A stretch of 64,000 nucleotides of DNA, from contig NZ_JBANRJ010000001.1 in NCBI RefSeq assembly GCF_037154075.1, positions 2,103,501 to 2,167,500 of the forward strand. Reading direction: 5' to 3'. Under the pieces are notes generated by a model. That model was not told where the DNA came from, ran no database searches, and saw nothing but the letters and a program-made list of their open reading frames with translations. Position 1 is the first letter of the stretch, and the number at the start of each line of letters is the position of its first letter. A program made the position numbers and the translations under genes. The DNA comes from Sphingobium aromaticiconvertens. Lineage in GTDB: Bacteria; Pseudomonadota; Alphaproteobacteria; Sphingomonadales; Sphingomonadaceae. Below, piece after piece: positions 1-12,395 of this stretch.

Positions 1-11
1 TTCGGTAGGGA

Positions 12-2279
12 TCAGCTCTCCCGCATGCACTCCGCCGCCGCGATGGTGGTGAGGTTGAGGATGCCGCGCGACGTGACCCCCGGTGTCAGCACATGGATAG
101 GCTGGGCAAGTCCCATCAGCATCGGCCCAACCGTGGGCGAACTGGACGAGGCGGCCAGTGCCGTCAGCGTGATGTTGGCCGCGTCCAGATTTGGCATGAC
201 CAGCAGATTGGCCGGTCCCTCAAACTGTGAATCGGGCACCAGCCGCTCCCGCAGCGACTGGCTGAGCGCGGCATCGGCGTGCATTTCACCGTCGACCGAC
301 AGGGTCGGCGCGGCAGCGCGGACGATCCGCAATGCTTCGCGCATCTTGCGCGCGCTCGGACTGTGCGATGCGCCGAAATTGGAGTGGGAGAGCAGGGCCG
401 CGCGCGGCTCCAGGCCAAAGCGCCGTATCTCGTCGGCGGCAAGCAGCGTCATTTCCGCCACCTGCTGCGGCGTGGGATCGGGCACCATATGGCTGTCGGT
501 TATGAACAGCGCGCCCGCGTCCAGAATCAGGCCAGACAGGGCATAGACGCGCTCATGCCCCGGCACCCGGTCGATGATCCGCAGGACATGCTCGACCTGA
601 CCCCAATATTCGGAATTGCCGCCGACCAGCGCGGCATCGACCCGCCCGGTGCGCAGCAGCATGGCGGCGGTGACGGTGGGGCGGCGATAGACATGGCGCA
701 GGATTTCGCCCTCCGGCACGCCCTTGCGCGCCGCGATCTGGCGATAGGCGTCGACCAGTGGCCCCATGATATGATGGTCGGTTTCGGGATCGACCACCTC
801 GACATCGCGGTCGAGTTCGAAGCTGAGGCCCAGCTCGGGCAGCTTTTCCTTCAGGATGCGGCGGCGCGCGATGATGGTCGGCCGGGCAAGCCCGTCGTTC
901 AGCGCATCCTGCACGGCGCGCAGCACGCGCTCATCCTCACCCTCGCCATAGGCGATGCGGCGGTTGGTGCCGCGCGCGGCCTCGAACACCGGCATCATCA
1001 ACTGGCCGGAGCGCGTATTCTGCTGTTCCAGGCTGCGGGCATATTCGTCGAGGTCGAGCGTCTTGGTCGCGACGCCGCTGTCCATCGCGGCCTTCGCCAC
1101 GGCGGGCGCGATCTTGACGATCAGGCGGGGGTCGAAGGGGGTCGGGATGATATAGTCCGGGCCGAACACCAGCTTGCGCCCGCCATAAGCCTGCGCCACG
1201 CTGTCATGCGCGGGCAGGCGGGCGAGGGCGGCGATGGCTTCGGCGGCGGCGACCTTCATCGCTTCGTTAATCTCGGTCGCGCCCGCGTCCAGCGCCCCCC
1301 GGAAGATATAGGGAAAGCACAGGACGTTATTGACCTGATTGGCATAGTCCGACCGGCCCGTCGCGATGATCGCATCGGGGCGCGAAGCGCGGGCGACATC
1401 GGGCAGGATTTCCGGCTCGGGATTGGCCAGCGCGAAGATCAGCGGCTTGTCCGCCAGCAGCGGCAGCCATTCGGCCTTCAGCACGCCCGGCGCGGACAGG
1501 CCCAGAAAGACGTTCGCGCCCGGCAGCACATCGGGCAGCGTCCGGGCGTTGGTGGTGCGGGCATAGCGGGCCATGTTGGGCAACATGCCTTCGCGGCCCG
1601 AATGAATGACGCCGTCCTTGTCGGTCAGCGTGACATGCTCGACCGGCAGGCCCATCGACACCAGCAGGTCGACGCAGGCCAGCGCCGCCGCGCCTGCGCC
1701 CGACGTGACCAGCCGTGCGTCGGCAAGGCTGCGTCCTTGCAGCACCAGCGCGTTACGGACGGCGGCGGCAACGACGATCGCCGTGCCATGCTGATCGTCA
1801 TGGAAGACCGGGATATTCATGCGCTTCTTGAGCGCGGCCTCGATCTCGAAACATTCAGGCGCCTTGATATCCTCAAGGTTGATGCCGCCGAAGGTCGGTT
1901 CCAGCAACGCCACCGCGTCGATGAACTGCTGGGGGTCGGTCGTGTCGACCTCTATATCGAAGACGTCGATACCGGCGAATTTCTTGAAGAGGACGGCCTT
2001 GCCCTCCATCACCGGCTTGGAGGCCAGCGCGCCGATCGCGCCAAGGCCCAGCACCGCCGTGCCGTTGGAGATGACCGCGACCAGATTGCCGCGTGCGGTA
2101 TAGTCCAGCGCCTTGGCCGGGTCGGCGGCGATCTCCATGCAGGGCGCCGCGACGCCCGGCGAATAAGCCAGCGCAAGGTCGCGCTGGTTGACCATGCGCT
2201 TGGTCGGCTCGATCCTGAGCTTACCCGGCTGCGGATGGCGGTGATAGTCGAGGGCGGCGCGGCGTGTATTATCGTCCAT
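12..2279 (-). CDS. maeB: NADP-dependent malic enzyme with phosphotransacetylase-like domain
   Basis: 755-aa protein of the large bacterial malic enzyme type: an N-terminal malic enzyme plus NAD(P)-binding domain (about residues 1-430) fused to a C-terminal phosphate acetyl/butyryltransferase-like domain (about 440-755). It oxidatively decarboxylates malate to pyruvate in the cytoplasm; in this family the PTA-like part is regulatory and not an active acetyltransferase. Seen: [11 protein letters not shown] near the N terminus, HDDQHGTA, and the NAD(P)-binding GAGAAALAC. Length is normal for MaeB. The gene is convergent with nothing visible on its left and is followed at its 5' side by a co-directional LysR gene 11 nt away. 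With malate synthase G nearby, this is a malate-centred neighbourhood. Confidence 0.95.
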   Translation of the reverse strand: MDDNTRRAALDYHRHPQPGKLRIEPTKRMVNQRDLALAYSPGVAAPCMEIAADPAKALDYTARGNLVAVISNGTAVLGLGAIGALASKPVMEGKAVLFKKFAGIDVFDIEVDTTDPQQFIDAVALLEPTFGGINLEDIKAPECFEIEAALKKRMNIPVFHDDQHGTAIVVAAAVRNALVLQGRSLADARLVTSGAGAAALACVDLLVSMGLPVEHVTLTDKDGVIHSGREGMLPNMARYARTTNARTLPDVLPGANVFLGLSAPGVLKAEWLPLLADKPLIFALANPEPEILPDVARASRPDAIIATGRSDYANQVNNVLCFPYIFRGALDAGATEINEAMKVAAAEAIAALARLPAHDSVAQAYGGRKLVFGPDYIIPTPFDPRLIVKIAPAVAKAAMDSGVATKTLDLDEYARSLEQQNTRSGQLMMPVFEAARGTNRRIAYGEGEDERVLRAVQDALNDGLARPTIIARRRILKEKLPELGLSFELDRDVEVVDPETDHHIMGPLVDAYRQIAARKGVPEGEILRHVYRRPTVTAAMLLRTGRVDAALVGGNSEYWGQVEHVLRIIDRVPGHERVYALSGLILDAGALFITDSHMVPDPTPQQVAEMTLLAADEIRRFGLEPRAALLSHSNFGASHSPSARKMREALRIVRAAAPTLSVDGEMHADAALSQSLRERLVPDSQFEGPANLLVMPNLDAANITLTALAASSSSPTVGPMLMGLAQPIHVLTPGVTSRGILNLTTIAAAECMRES

Positions 2280-2290
2280 GTGATGAGCCT

Positions 2291-3214
2291 TTAGGGGCGA
2301 CGCTGGCCGGGGGCAATGGCTTCGCGCTGCCAGGGGGGGATTGGCGCATAAAGGGCGGCCAGAAATTCGATGAAGGCGGTCAGCGCCAGCGGCGGCGTGG
2401 GCTGGGGCGGGTGGACCGCGAACAGGCCGACATCGGCGGACCCCTCATGGTCGGGCAGGATCTGCCGTACCTCGCCCCGCGCCAGCGCGCCGCTGACGTC
2501 CCAGAGCGAGCGCAACGCGATGCCGACGCCCGACAGTGTCAGTTCGCGCACCACTTCGCTGCTGTTGGTGCGAACATGGCTGATCCCCTCTACGCTGACC
2601 GGGCCATCGGGACCCACCAGCCGCCATGGCAGTTGGCCGTTCGCTGCCAACAGGCGGTGCGCTTTAAGATCGGCGAGTGTGGCAGGCGCGCCGAAGCGGT
2701 CGAGATAGGCGGGCGCGGCGCACAGGATGCGGCGGTTGGTGGCCAGACGATGCGCCGTCATCCCCTGTCCGGGATCGGCCGCGATGCGGATGGCCAGGTC
2801 GGCGCGGCTTTGCAGCAGGTCGACGAAATCGTCCGATAGGTCGAGGTTCAGCGTCACGCGCGGATGGGCATCCAGAAAATGCCCGACATAAGGCGCGATA
2901 TGCATCCGCCCGAAGGAGGTGGGGGCGGTGACGGTCAGTGGCCCCGATGCGATGGCAAGCGCGCCGGTCACTCGCCGTTCCGCCTCGTCCAGTGCCGCCA
3001 TGATGCCGCGCAGGTCGCCATGCAATTGCTCGCCCGCCGGGGTCAGCGCCAGACGGCGGGTGGTGCGATGGATCAGGCGCGCGCCCAGCCGCTCCTCCAG
3101 TCGCACGAGGCGCTTCGACACCATTGCGGCGGAAATATGCAGCCTTCGTCCCGCTGCGGACAGTCCGCCTTCCTCGACGATGGCGGTGAACAGATCATAA
3201 TCCGGGTCCATCAT
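2291..3214 (-). CDS. LysR-family transcriptional regulator
   Basis: 307-aa LysR-type regulator: an N-terminal winged HTH (ISAAMVSKRLVRLEERLGARL, residues about 20-45) followed by a LysR substrate-binding domain. The start is placed at the ATG at 3214 because AGGTGA lies about 6 nt upstream; a longer reading from 3253 has no such site and would run through the operator. It is divergent from malate synthase G and sits 11 nt upstream of maeB, so control of malate/glyoxylate metabolism is a reasonable inference. LysR proteins usually bind T-N11-A palindromes beside their own start, and a candidate is present. The effector is unknown. Confidence 0.88.
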   Translation of the reverse strand: MMDPDYDLFTAIVEEGGLSAAGRRLHISAAMVSKRLVRLEERLGARLIHRTTRRLALTPAGEQLHGDLRGIMAALDEAERRVTGALAIASGPLTVTAPTSFGRMHIAPYVGHFLDAHPRVTLNLDLSDDFVDLLQSRADLAIRIAADPGQGMTAHRLATNRRILCAAPAYLDRFGAPATLADLKAHRLLAANGQLPWRLVGPDGPVSVEGISHVRTNSSEVVRELTLSGVGIALRSLWDVSGALARGEVRQILPDHEGSADVGLFAVHPPQPTPPLALTAFIEFLAALYAPIPPWQREAIAPGQRRP

Positions 3215-3246
3215 AATTTCACCTGAAGAAATTCTGATTTTATATC

Positions 3247-3266
3247 TTATCATCTATCGATGGTAA
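3247..3266. promoter_or_regulatory. Candidate LysR operator between divergent LysR gene and glcB
   Basis: Imperfect inverted repeat TTATCATC-tatc-GATGGTAA (one mismatch per arm pair). It sits in the roughly 100-nt gap between the LysR start (3214) and the glcB start (3315) and fits the T-N11-A style of LysR sites. The assignment is by position and shape only. Confidence 0.45.
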
Positions 3267-3314
3267 TGCAGGCCGTCTATAGGATGGCTCACAAATATGG
3301 GCAGGAGTGGTCTG

Positions 3315-5411
3315 ATGGTGGAACGTATCGACAAGGCAGGGCTGAAGGTCGCGGCGGAACTGGCGACCTTTGTCGATCAGCGCGCCCTGCCCGGAACCGG
3401 CCTCAGCGCCGATGCTTTTTGGCAAGGGACAGCCGCCATCTTTGCCCGCTTCGCGCCGGAAAATGCGGCATTGCTGACCGTTCGCGATACGATGCAGGCG
3501 CAGATTGACGACTGGCATGAAGCGCGCGCCGGTCAACCGATCAACATGGCCGACTATCAGGCTTTCCTGCGCGACATTGGCTATCTGGTCGCGGAGCCTG
3601 CGCCCTTCACCATCGGTAGCGAAAATGTCGATGACGAGGTTGCCCGCCTCGCGGGGCCGCAACTGGTTGTGCCGATCCTCAACGCCCGCTTCCTGCTGAA
3701 CGCCGCCAATGCGCGTTGGGGCGGCCTGTACGACGCCCTTTATGGCACGGACGCCATCCCCGGTACGGCGGCGGGCAAGGGCTATGACGCGGCGCGCGGC
3801 GCGCAGGTCATCGCCTGGGCCAAGGCGTTTCTGGATGAGGCTATTCCGCTGGCGTCGGGTGGCTGGGCGGACTTGACCAGCGACGACATCATCTTGGCCG
3901 ACCCCGCTCAATATCTAGGACAGTCCGAAAAGGGCCGCCTGTTTCGGCACAATGGCTTGCATATCGAGGTCGTCTTCGACAGCGGCCATCCCATCGGCAA
4001 GGATGATCCAGCAGGCATCGCCGACGTTATCCTGGAATCCGCGCTGACCGCCATTTGCGATCTGGAGGATTCCATCGCTGCGGTCGACGCGCAGGACAAG
4101 GTTGCGGCCTATGCCAACTGGCTTGGTCTGATGCGGGGCGACCTCATCGACACGTTCGAGAAGAACGGCGCGATGATGACCCGGTCGCTCAACCCCGACC
4201 GAAGCTACACCGCGCCAGACGGCACGGCCTTCACCTTGCCGGGGCGCAGCCTGCTCTTCGTCCGCAATGTCGGCCATCTGATGACCACGCCCGCCATCCT
4301 GCTGCCCGATGGCAGCGAGGTGCCCGAGGGCATATTGGACGGCATCCTCACCAGCCTGATCGCGATGCATGACCTGCAACGCGAAGGCGGCAATAGCCGC
4401 GCGGGCAGCGTCTATATCGTCAAGCCCAAGATGCATGGCCCCGACGAAGCGGCCCTGACCAATCGCCTGTTCGACGCAATCGAGGATTTGCTGGGCCTGT
4501 CCCGCCACACGATCAAGGTCGGCGTGATGGATGAGGAACGGCGCACCTCCGCCAACCTTGCCGCCTGCATCCATGCCGTTCGCGATCGCATCGTCTTCAT
4601 CAACACCGGCTTCCTCGACCGCACGGGGGACGAGATGCACACGTCGATGCAGGCCGGCGCGATGCTGCGCAAGGGCGATATCAAGGGTGCGGACTGGATC
4701 GCCGCCTATGAGGATCGCAATGTCCAGATCGGCCTTGCCTGCGGCCTGTCGGGCCGTGCGCAGATCGGCAAGGGCATGTGGGCCGCGCCCGATCGCATGG
4801 CCGACATGCTGGACCAGAAGATCGGCCATCCCCGGACCGGCGCCAATACCGCCTGGGTGCCATCGCCCACGGCGGCGACGCTGCACGCCACCCATTATCA
4901 CCGGGTCGATGTGTTCGCCCGGCAGGCCGAACGCGGCGCGGAGCCGGTCGCGTCGCTCGACAGGCTGCTCACCATCCCGCTGGCGCATGGCCGGAACTGG
5001 TCTGCGGAGGAAATTACCGCCGAACTGGACAATAATGCGCAGGGCATATTGGGCTATGTCGTCCGCTGGATTGATCAGGGCGTCGGCTGCTCCAAGGTGC
5101 CGGACATCCATGACATCGGGCTGATGGAGGATCGCGCGACGCTGCGTATCTCCTCGCAGCATATGGCGAACTGGCTGCTCCACGGCGTCTGCTCGGCGGA
5201 GCAGGCGGATGCAGCCCTCACGCGCATGGCGGCGAAGGTCGATGCCCAGAATGCGGGTGATCCGCTCTATCGCCCGATGGCGGGGCATGAGGCGGAAAGC
5301 CTGGCCTTTCAGGCAGCACGCGCGCTGGTGTTCGAGGGCATCGCCCAGCCAAATGGCTATACCGAACCGCTGCTCCATGCCTTCCGTGCGAAGGTGAAGG
5401 CCGCCGCCTGA
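3315..5411 (+). CDS. glcB: Malate synthase G
   Basis: 698-aa malate synthase of the monomeric G type, condensing glyoxylate with acetyl-CoA to malate in the glyoxylate shunt or in glycolate/glyoxylate use. Seen: the family-typical long N-terminal region, SLNPDRSY and [19 protein letters not shown], the catalytic-core stretches [11 protein letters not shown] and [14 protein letters not shown], and the C-terminal [18 protein letters not shown] with the catalytic Asp region. Length matches the family (about 720). The start at 3315 is chosen for GGAG about 8 nt upstream; an ATG at 3297 in the same frame lacks one. No isocitrate lyase gene lies beside it in this window, so glyoxylate must come from elsewhere. 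Confidence 0.96.
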   Translation: MVERIDKAGLKVAAELATFVDQRALPGTGLSADAFWQGTAAIFARFAPENAALLTVRDTMQAQIDDWHEARAGQPINMADYQAFLRDIGYLVAEPAPFTIGSENVDDEVARLAGPQLVVPILNARFLLNAANARWGGLYDALYGTDAIPGTAAGKGYDAARGAQVIAWAKAFLDEAIPLASGGWADLTSDDIILADPAQYLGQSEKGRLFRHNGLHIEVVFDSGHPIGKDDPAGIADVILESALTAICDLEDSIAAVDAQDKVAAYANWLGLMRGDLIDTFEKNGAMMTRSLNPDRSYTAPDGTAFTLPGRSLLFVRNVGHLMTTPAILLPDGSEVPEGILDGILTSLIAMHDLQREGGNSRAGSVYIVKPKMHGPDEAALTNRLFDAIEDLLGLSRHTIKVGVMDEERRTSANLAACIHAVRDRIVFINTGFLDRTGDEMHTSMQAGAMLRKGDIKGADWIAAYEDRNVQIGLACGLSGRAQIGKGMWAAPDRMADMLDQKIGHPRTGANTAWVPSPTAATLHATHYHRVDVFARQAERGAEPVASLDRLLTIPLAHGRNWSAEEITAELDNNAQGILGYVVRWIDQGVGCSKVPDIHDIGLMEDRATLRISSQHMANWLLHGVCSAEQADAALTRMAAKVDAQNAGDPLYRPMAGHEAESLAFQAARALVFEGIAQPNGYTEPLLHAFRAKVKAAA

Positions 5412-5440
5412 CGGTTCCCTCTATCCGCTGATCCAATTTC

Positions 5441-5508
5441 CCGTTCGCTTCGAGCGAAGTCGAGAAGCCTGTGCGCGAGGGTGTCTCGACTGCGCTCGAC
5501 ACGAACGG
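5441..5508. repeat. REP-like imperfect inverted repeat
   Basis: Long imperfect inverted repeat in the glcB-GST gap. The left half begins CCGTTCGCTTCGAGCGAAG and the right half ends CGCTCGACACGAACGG, with TCGAGAAG/GTCTCGA internal arms. It resembles the short extragenic palindromes scattered through sphingomonad genomes. It could form a hairpin behind glcB and act as a transcript stabiliser. I see one copy in this window. Confidence 0.6.
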
Positions 5509-5587
5509 GCGAGGGGCGCGAACCTCCTGCCTTGGCAATGCTCCATGGCTCCGCTAGCCCTCTTTGGCGGACCACATAGGAGTCACC

Positions 5588-6214
5588 ATGACGATCATCG
5601 TCCACCATCTGGAAAACAGCCGATCACAGCGCATCCTGTGGCTGCTGGAAGAACTGGGCGAACCCTATGAAGTGCGGCGTTACGAGCGTAATCCCCGGAC
5701 GATGCGCGCGCCGAAGGCGTTGCGCGCCATTCATCCGCTAGGCAAGTCGCCTGTCGTCGAAGTCGATGGCCGCCGCCTGATCGAGACGGGCGCGATCGTC
5801 GAATATCTGGTCACGCGCGCAGGAGGGCGGTTCGGTCCCCCCGCTGACGCGGATGGTGCAATCCGCTGGCGCGAATTTCTCCATTATGCAGAAGGGTCGA
5901 TGATGCCGCCGCTGCTGGCGTTGCTGGTGGTTGGCAAGCTGGGCTTGCTCGGGCGGCCTGCGCGCGGGCCGGTGCTGGCGATGCTGGGCGAACATCTCGA
6001 CTGGCTGGAAAGCGAACTGGCCGCGCGCCCCTATTTCGCGGGCGCCGATTTCAGCGCCGCCGACGTCATGATGAGCTTTCCGCTGGAGGCCTCTCGCTCA
6101 CGCGGCGGACTGGACGGTTCGCGCCCGAACCTGATCCGCTGGCGCGAAGAGATGCACGCCCGACCCGGTTATCAGGCCGCGCTGAAAGCCGGTGGCCCCT
6201 ATGCTTACGCCTGA
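5588..6214 (+). CDS. Glutathione S-transferase
   Basis: 208-aa cytosolic glutathione S-transferase. The N-terminal thioredoxin-like fold starts with the GSH-site region HHLENSRSQRILWLLEELG and contains the cis-Pro/Glu-Thr segment GKSPVVEVDG...IETGAIVEYL; an all-helical C-terminal domain follows, with the N-capping-like PYFAGADFSAADVMMSF. The start at 5588 is supported by AGGAG 7 nt upstream; the frame extends back to 5564 without support. The substrate cannot be told. Its end overlaps the start of the M24 peptidase gene by 14 nt, so the two are probably co-transcribed. Confidence 0.93.
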   Translation: MTIIVHHLENSRSQRILWLLEELGEPYEVRRYERNPRTMRAPKALRAIHPLGKSPVVEVDGRRLIETGAIVEYLVTRAGGRFGPPADADGAIRWREFLHYAEGSMMPPLLALLVVGKLGLLGRPARGPVLAMLGEHLDWLESELAARPYFAGADFSAADVMMSFPLEASRSRGGLDGSRPNLIRWREEMHARPGYQAALKAGGPYAYA

Positions 6215-7457
6215 TCGCCGCGCGCTCTTGAAATACGGCCTCGTTGCTGGCGGCCTCGCCCTGACGCCACGCCTCTTCGCGCAGGAACGGGCGGGCGAAG
6301 CGCTGAAACCCATTACCGGCGACGCGGTACCGACCGGCCGGGCCGAGCGCGCCAACCGGCTGGCCCGCGCGCAGAAGATGATGCAGGCGCAGGACATCGA
6401 CGCCCTGCTGGTCGAACCGGGCGCCTCGCTTATCTATTATACCGGCGTGCGCTGGTGGCGTAGTGAGCGGCTGACGGCGGCGGTCATCCCGGCGCAGGGC
6501 GCGCCGATCATCGTCTGCCCTTTTTTCGAAAAACCCTCGATCGACGAATCGCTGCAAATCCCGGCGGAAATTCGCGTCTGGCAGGAGGACGAAAATCCAC
6601 TGGCGCTGGTCGCCGGCTTCCTTACGGAGAAGGGGCTGGCAAAGGGCCGGATCGGCATCGAGGAAACGGTGCGCTATTTCGCTGTCGATGGCCTGAAGGC
6701 CGCGCTGCCAAATGCAACGATCGTCAAAGACCCGGTCACGCGCGCCATCCGCATGCGGAAAACCGCCGCCGAAATTGCGCTGATGGAAAAGGCGGCCGAT
6801 GTGACCATGGCCGCCTATCGCTGGACCATTCCCCAAGTGAAGGCGGGCATGACCCCGGCGGATATCGGCGCGCTGATGGCTGCCGCGACCAAGGCGTTGG
6901 GCGGCGAAGTAGAGTTCAACCTGATCTTGCTTGGCGAAGCCGCTGCCTATCCGCACGGCTCGGGCAAGCCACAGGCGGTTCGGCCGGGCGAAGTCGTGCT
7001 GATGGATTGCGGCTGCACGGTCGAGGATTATCAATCCGATATCAGCCGCACCTTCGTGCATGGCGCAGCCCCCTCGGCGGAGCAGCGCAAGGTCTGGGAC
7101 GCTGTGGCGACCGGTCAGAAGATCGCGTTCGCCACGGCCAAGCTGGGCGTGCCCGCCGGATCGGTCGATGATGCCGTCCGCCGCCATTATGAACAGCTAG
7201 GCTATGGGCCGCGCTACCAGTTGCCCGGTCTGTCCCACCGCACCGGCCACGGGATCGGCATGGAGGGGCATGAGCCGGTCAATCTGGTGCATGGAGAAGC
7301 AACGCCGCTGGACGTCGGCATGTGCTTTTCCAACGAGCCGGGTCTCTATCTGCCGGGTCGTTTTGGGGTCCGGCTGGAGGATTGTTTCCACATGACTCCG
7401 CAGGGACCGAAGTGGTTTTCGGTGCCGCCAGCCTCTCTGGATGACCCGATCGGCTGA
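6201..7457 (+). CDS. M24-family metallopeptidase (Xaa-Pro aminopeptidase-like), Tat-type leader
   Basis: 418-aa pita-bread-fold peptidase: a creatinase N-like domain (about residues 40-170) then the M24 catalytic domain. The five metal ligands are visible: Asp in VLMDCG, Asp in SDISRTF, His in GHGIGMEGHE, Glu in FSNEPGLY and Glu in VRLEDC. The N terminus has a twin-arginine-like motif DRRALLKYG and a hydrophobic stretch ending near LFAQ, suggesting Tat export to the periplasm, like other secreted aminopeptidase P relatives. A GTG at 6192 is possible, but the ATG at 6201 starts closest to the leader. It overlaps the GST gene. The substrate is probably a peptide with a proline at position 2, but this is unproven. 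Confidence 0.9.
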   Translation: MLTPDRRALLKYGLVAGGLALTPRLFAQERAGEALKPITGDAVPTGRAERANRLARAQKMMQAQDIDALLVEPGASLIYYTGVRWWRSERLTAAVIPAQGAPIIVCPFFEKPSIDESLQIPAEIRVWQEDENPLALVAGFLTEKGLAKGRIGIEETVRYFAVDGLKAALPNATIVKDPVTRAIRMRKTAAEIALMEKAADVTMAAYRWTIPQVKAGMTPADIGALMAAATKALGGEVEFNLILLGEAAAYPHGSGKPQAVRPGEVVLMDCGCTVEDYQSDISRTFVHGAAPSAEQRKVWDAVATGQKIAFATAKLGVPAGSVDDAVRRHYEQLGYGPRYQLPGLSHRTGHGIGMEGHEPVNLVHGEATPLDVGMCFSNEPGLYLPGRFGVRLEDCFHMTPQGPKWFSVPPASLDDPIG

Positions 7458-7522
7458 TTTTGGTGCGGTTTCGGTGAAAAGCCCCGCTTGTGCGCCGGGA
7501 CGCTCTCGCCTAAATCGCGCGC

Positions 7523-10195
<2,673 letters not shown>

Positions 10196-10218
10196 TCAGG
10201 CGGATATGGTAGCTATGC

Positions 10219-10815
10219 TCAGTTGCGGAACTTCGTTGCCATTCCCAATATGTCGTCCAGTGGATTGCCATTGCCGTTAAGGTCGATCAGCGAACCCAGT
10301 CCGCCCTGGCCCAGTCCACCTTGTGCAGGCGCAGCGGCATTACCGCCGCCCAAAATCTTACCCAATAAGCCGCCTAATAAGCCGCCTCCAGCGGGCTCAC
10401 CGGCTGCCGCACCCCGATTGCTGAACATATAGCCCGCGACGGCCATCGCCAGCATCGGCAACATCTTGCGCAGGATGGAGGGTTCGACGCCGCTGGTCTG
10501 CGCGGCGTGATCGGCCACTTGCCGACTTACATCCTTCGACCCGAAGATCTGGCCAAGTACGTCGTTGCCGGGCTGCGTCGGCGTTGGGTTGCTGCTGGTC
10601 AGCGACTCCAGCAGGCCGCCGCCGCCCAGTTGCCCGAGTACGTCCATCAGGCCGCCCATGCCGCCCGTATCGGGCTGCGCCTGTTTCTTGAAACCGCCAA
10701 GGATAGCGGGAAGCAGCGCTGCGGCGCCCGCCTGCGCCGAGGTCGCATCGATCCCTAATTCGCGCGACATGGAGTCGAGCGCGCCGGTCTGCTTGAGCAT
10801 CTCACCGATATCCAT
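10219..10815 (-). CDS. DUF937 (YidB-like) family protein
   Basis: 198-aa protein with the DUF937 pattern: a short helical N-terminal repeat (MDIGEMLKQTGALDSMSREL), a segment ALLPAILGGFKKQ, then glycine-rich stretches (GGGLLGGLLGKILGG). Function is not established for the family. The start at 10815 is chosen for AAGGA about 8 nt upstream; the frame runs further up without support. It is divergent from the DUF3597 gene (136-nt gap). There is no signal peptide. Other low-complexity glycine-rich proteins could look similar, but the N-terminal part argues for DUF937. Confidence 0.75.
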   Translation of the reverse strand: MDIGEMLKQTGALDSMSRELGIDATSAQAGAAALLPAILGGFKKQAQPDTGGMGGLMDVLGQLGGGGLLESLTSSNPTPTQPGNDVLGQIFGSKDVSRQVADHAAQTSGVEPSILRKMLPMLAMAVAGYMFSNRGAAAGEPAGGGLLGGLLGKILGGGNAAAPAQGGLGQGGLGSLIDLNGNGNPLDDILGMATKFRN

Positions 10816-10950
10816 AAGACATTTCCTTAGAAAAAGACTCATTTGCGAGATCGCCAGCTTAAGTAATGCGGACGATTTGTGCATTGATTATTTAATGGGC
10901 CTGCAACACAAGTATGAAAGGGGTGGGTGGTAAATGAAGGAGAATCTCCC

Positions 10951-11343
10951 ATGAGTTTTTTCGGCAAGATCAAGGACGCGATTTTCGGTAAGAAGGCCCA
11001 GGCCGCGCCGCCGCCCCAGCCAGCACCGACGACTGCGGGCGCTGCGCCCGCTCCGACTGCGCCTGTCGCGCCGCCGCCGGTCGAGGAAGTGGATGTTGAG
11101 CAGATTCTCAACGGTCTGGCCGCAAAATCCTCCCAAAATCTCAATTGGCGCACGTCGATCGTAGACCTCATGAAATTGCTGGATCTCGACTCCAGCCTTG
11201 CCGAGCGCAAGGAACTGGCCAAGGAACTGGGCTATACCGGCGCACTGGACGGTAGCGCGGAAATGAACATCTGGCTGCACAAGCGGGTGATGAAGGAACT
11301 GGCGGCCAATGGCGGCAAGGTGCCCGCCGCGCTGCTCGACTGA
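10951..11343 (+). CDS. DUF3597 family protein
   Basis: 130-aa protein: MSFFGKIKDAIFGKK at the N terminus, a Pro/Ala-rich linker (about residues 17-45), then the conserved DUF3597 part including ILNGLAAKSSQNLNWRTSIVDLMKLL and the C-terminal LAKELGYTGA...NIWLHKRVMKEL. The C-terminal half looks like a small helical peptidoglycan/lipid-binding-like module, but the function is unknown. The start is fixed by AGGAG a few nt upstream. It stands alone between the divergent DUF937 gene and glutaminase. Confidence 0.85.
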   Translation: MSFFGKIKDAIFGKKAQAAPPPQPAPTTAGAAPAPTAPVAPPPVEEVDVEQILNGLAAKSSQNLNWRTSIVDLMKLLDLDSSLAERKELAKELGYTGALDGSAEMNIWLHKRVMKELAANGGKVPAALLD

Positions 11344-11446
11344 CAGACTTCTCTGGTCCTGTCGCGTTCACAGATCGATGATGCGACGGGACCAAAGGGG
11401 GGGCGCAAGGGGTGCCGGGCGCTGACATATCGGCTATGAAGCGCGC

Positions 11447-12376
11447 ATGACGTTGCATGAAACCGTCGCGGCCATTGTCGCGCACATCGCCACAATCGAA
11501 GATCGCGGGACGGTTGCATCCTATATTCCCGAACTGGCCAAGGTTGAGGCTGATCGCTTCGGCATGGCGATCGTCACGGCGGATGGAGAGACATTCATCG
11601 GCGGGGACGCGGACGCCAGCTTTTCGATTCAGTCGGTTTCCAAGGTGTTCGCGCTCACGCTGGCGCTGGGCAAGATTGGCGACCAGCTTTGGGAGCGGGT
11701 GGGGCGTGAGCCGTCGGGCAATGCCTTCAACTCCATCGTCCAACTGGAGCAGGAGCGGGGTATCCCGCGCAATCCCTTCATCAACGCGGGTGCGATCGTT
11801 GTCGCCGACGTCAATCTGGGCGGGCATCAGCCGCGCGTCGCAATTGGTGAGATGCTGCGTTTCCTGCATTATCTTGCCGGTGATGACGCCATCGCGATCA
11901 ACGAAGCGGTGGCCGCATCGGAGACGTCCACGGGCTTTCGGAACCTTGCGCTCGCCAACTATATGCGCGCCTTTGACAATGTGCGGCATCCGGTCGATCT
12001 GGTGCTGGGCACCTATTTCCACCAGTGCGCGATCGAAATGAGCTGTCGGCAACTGGCGCTCGCGGGACGCTATCTGATGCTGGACGGGCGGCATCCCGAT
12101 GGCGGGCGCGTGGTGTCGGCGGCGCGGGCGCGTCGTATCAATGCGCTGATGCTGACCTGCGGTCATTATGACGCATCGGGCGACTTCGCCTTTCGTGTAG
12201 GCATTCCAGGGAAATCAGGGGTGGGCGGCGGCATATTGGCGATCGTGCCGGGCCGTGCCTCCATTGCCGTCTGGTCCCCGGGCCTGAACGAAAACGGCAA
12301 TTCGAAACTGGGCACAGTGGCGCTGGAGGAACTGGCGCGGCACACTGGCTGGTCGGTATTCAGTCCGCCGGATTAA
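11447..12376 (+). CDS. glsA: Glutaminase
   Basis: 309-aa serine-dependent beta-lactamase-like glutaminase that hydrolyses glutamine to glutamate and ammonia in the cytoplasm. Seen: the catalytic SxxK-type motif in [20 protein letters not shown], and the C-terminal [14 protein letters not shown] loop. Length is exactly that of GlsA/YbaS proteins. It is convergent with the Kef-type antiporter (19-nt gap). In enteric bacteria some glutaminases act with amino-acid antiporters in acid resistance; nothing here directly supports such a link. Confidence 0.95.
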   Translation: MTLHETVAAIVAHIATIEDRGTVASYIPELAKVEADRFGMAIVTADGETFIGGDADASFSIQSVSKVFALTLALGKIGDQLWERVGREPSGNAFNSIVQLEQERGIPRNPFINAGAIVVADVNLGGHQPRVAIGEMLRFLHYLAGDDAIAINEAVAASETSTGFRNLALANYMRAFDNVRHPVDLVLGTYFHQCAIEMSCRQLALAGRYLMLDGRHPDGGRVVSAARARRINALMLTCGHYDASGDFAFRVGIPGKSGVGGGILAIVPGRASIAVWSPGLNENGNSKLGTVALEELARHTGWSVFSPPD

Positions 12377-12395
12377 AAGCAGCAGTTTGAAGGCA

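Noticed and set aside
279..2294. Long plus-strand open frame (671 codons) antisense to maeB
   Set aside because: Composition is His/Arg/Gln/Asp-rich and repetitive, as expected from reading a GC-rich gene backwards; maeB on the other strand has full domain matches.
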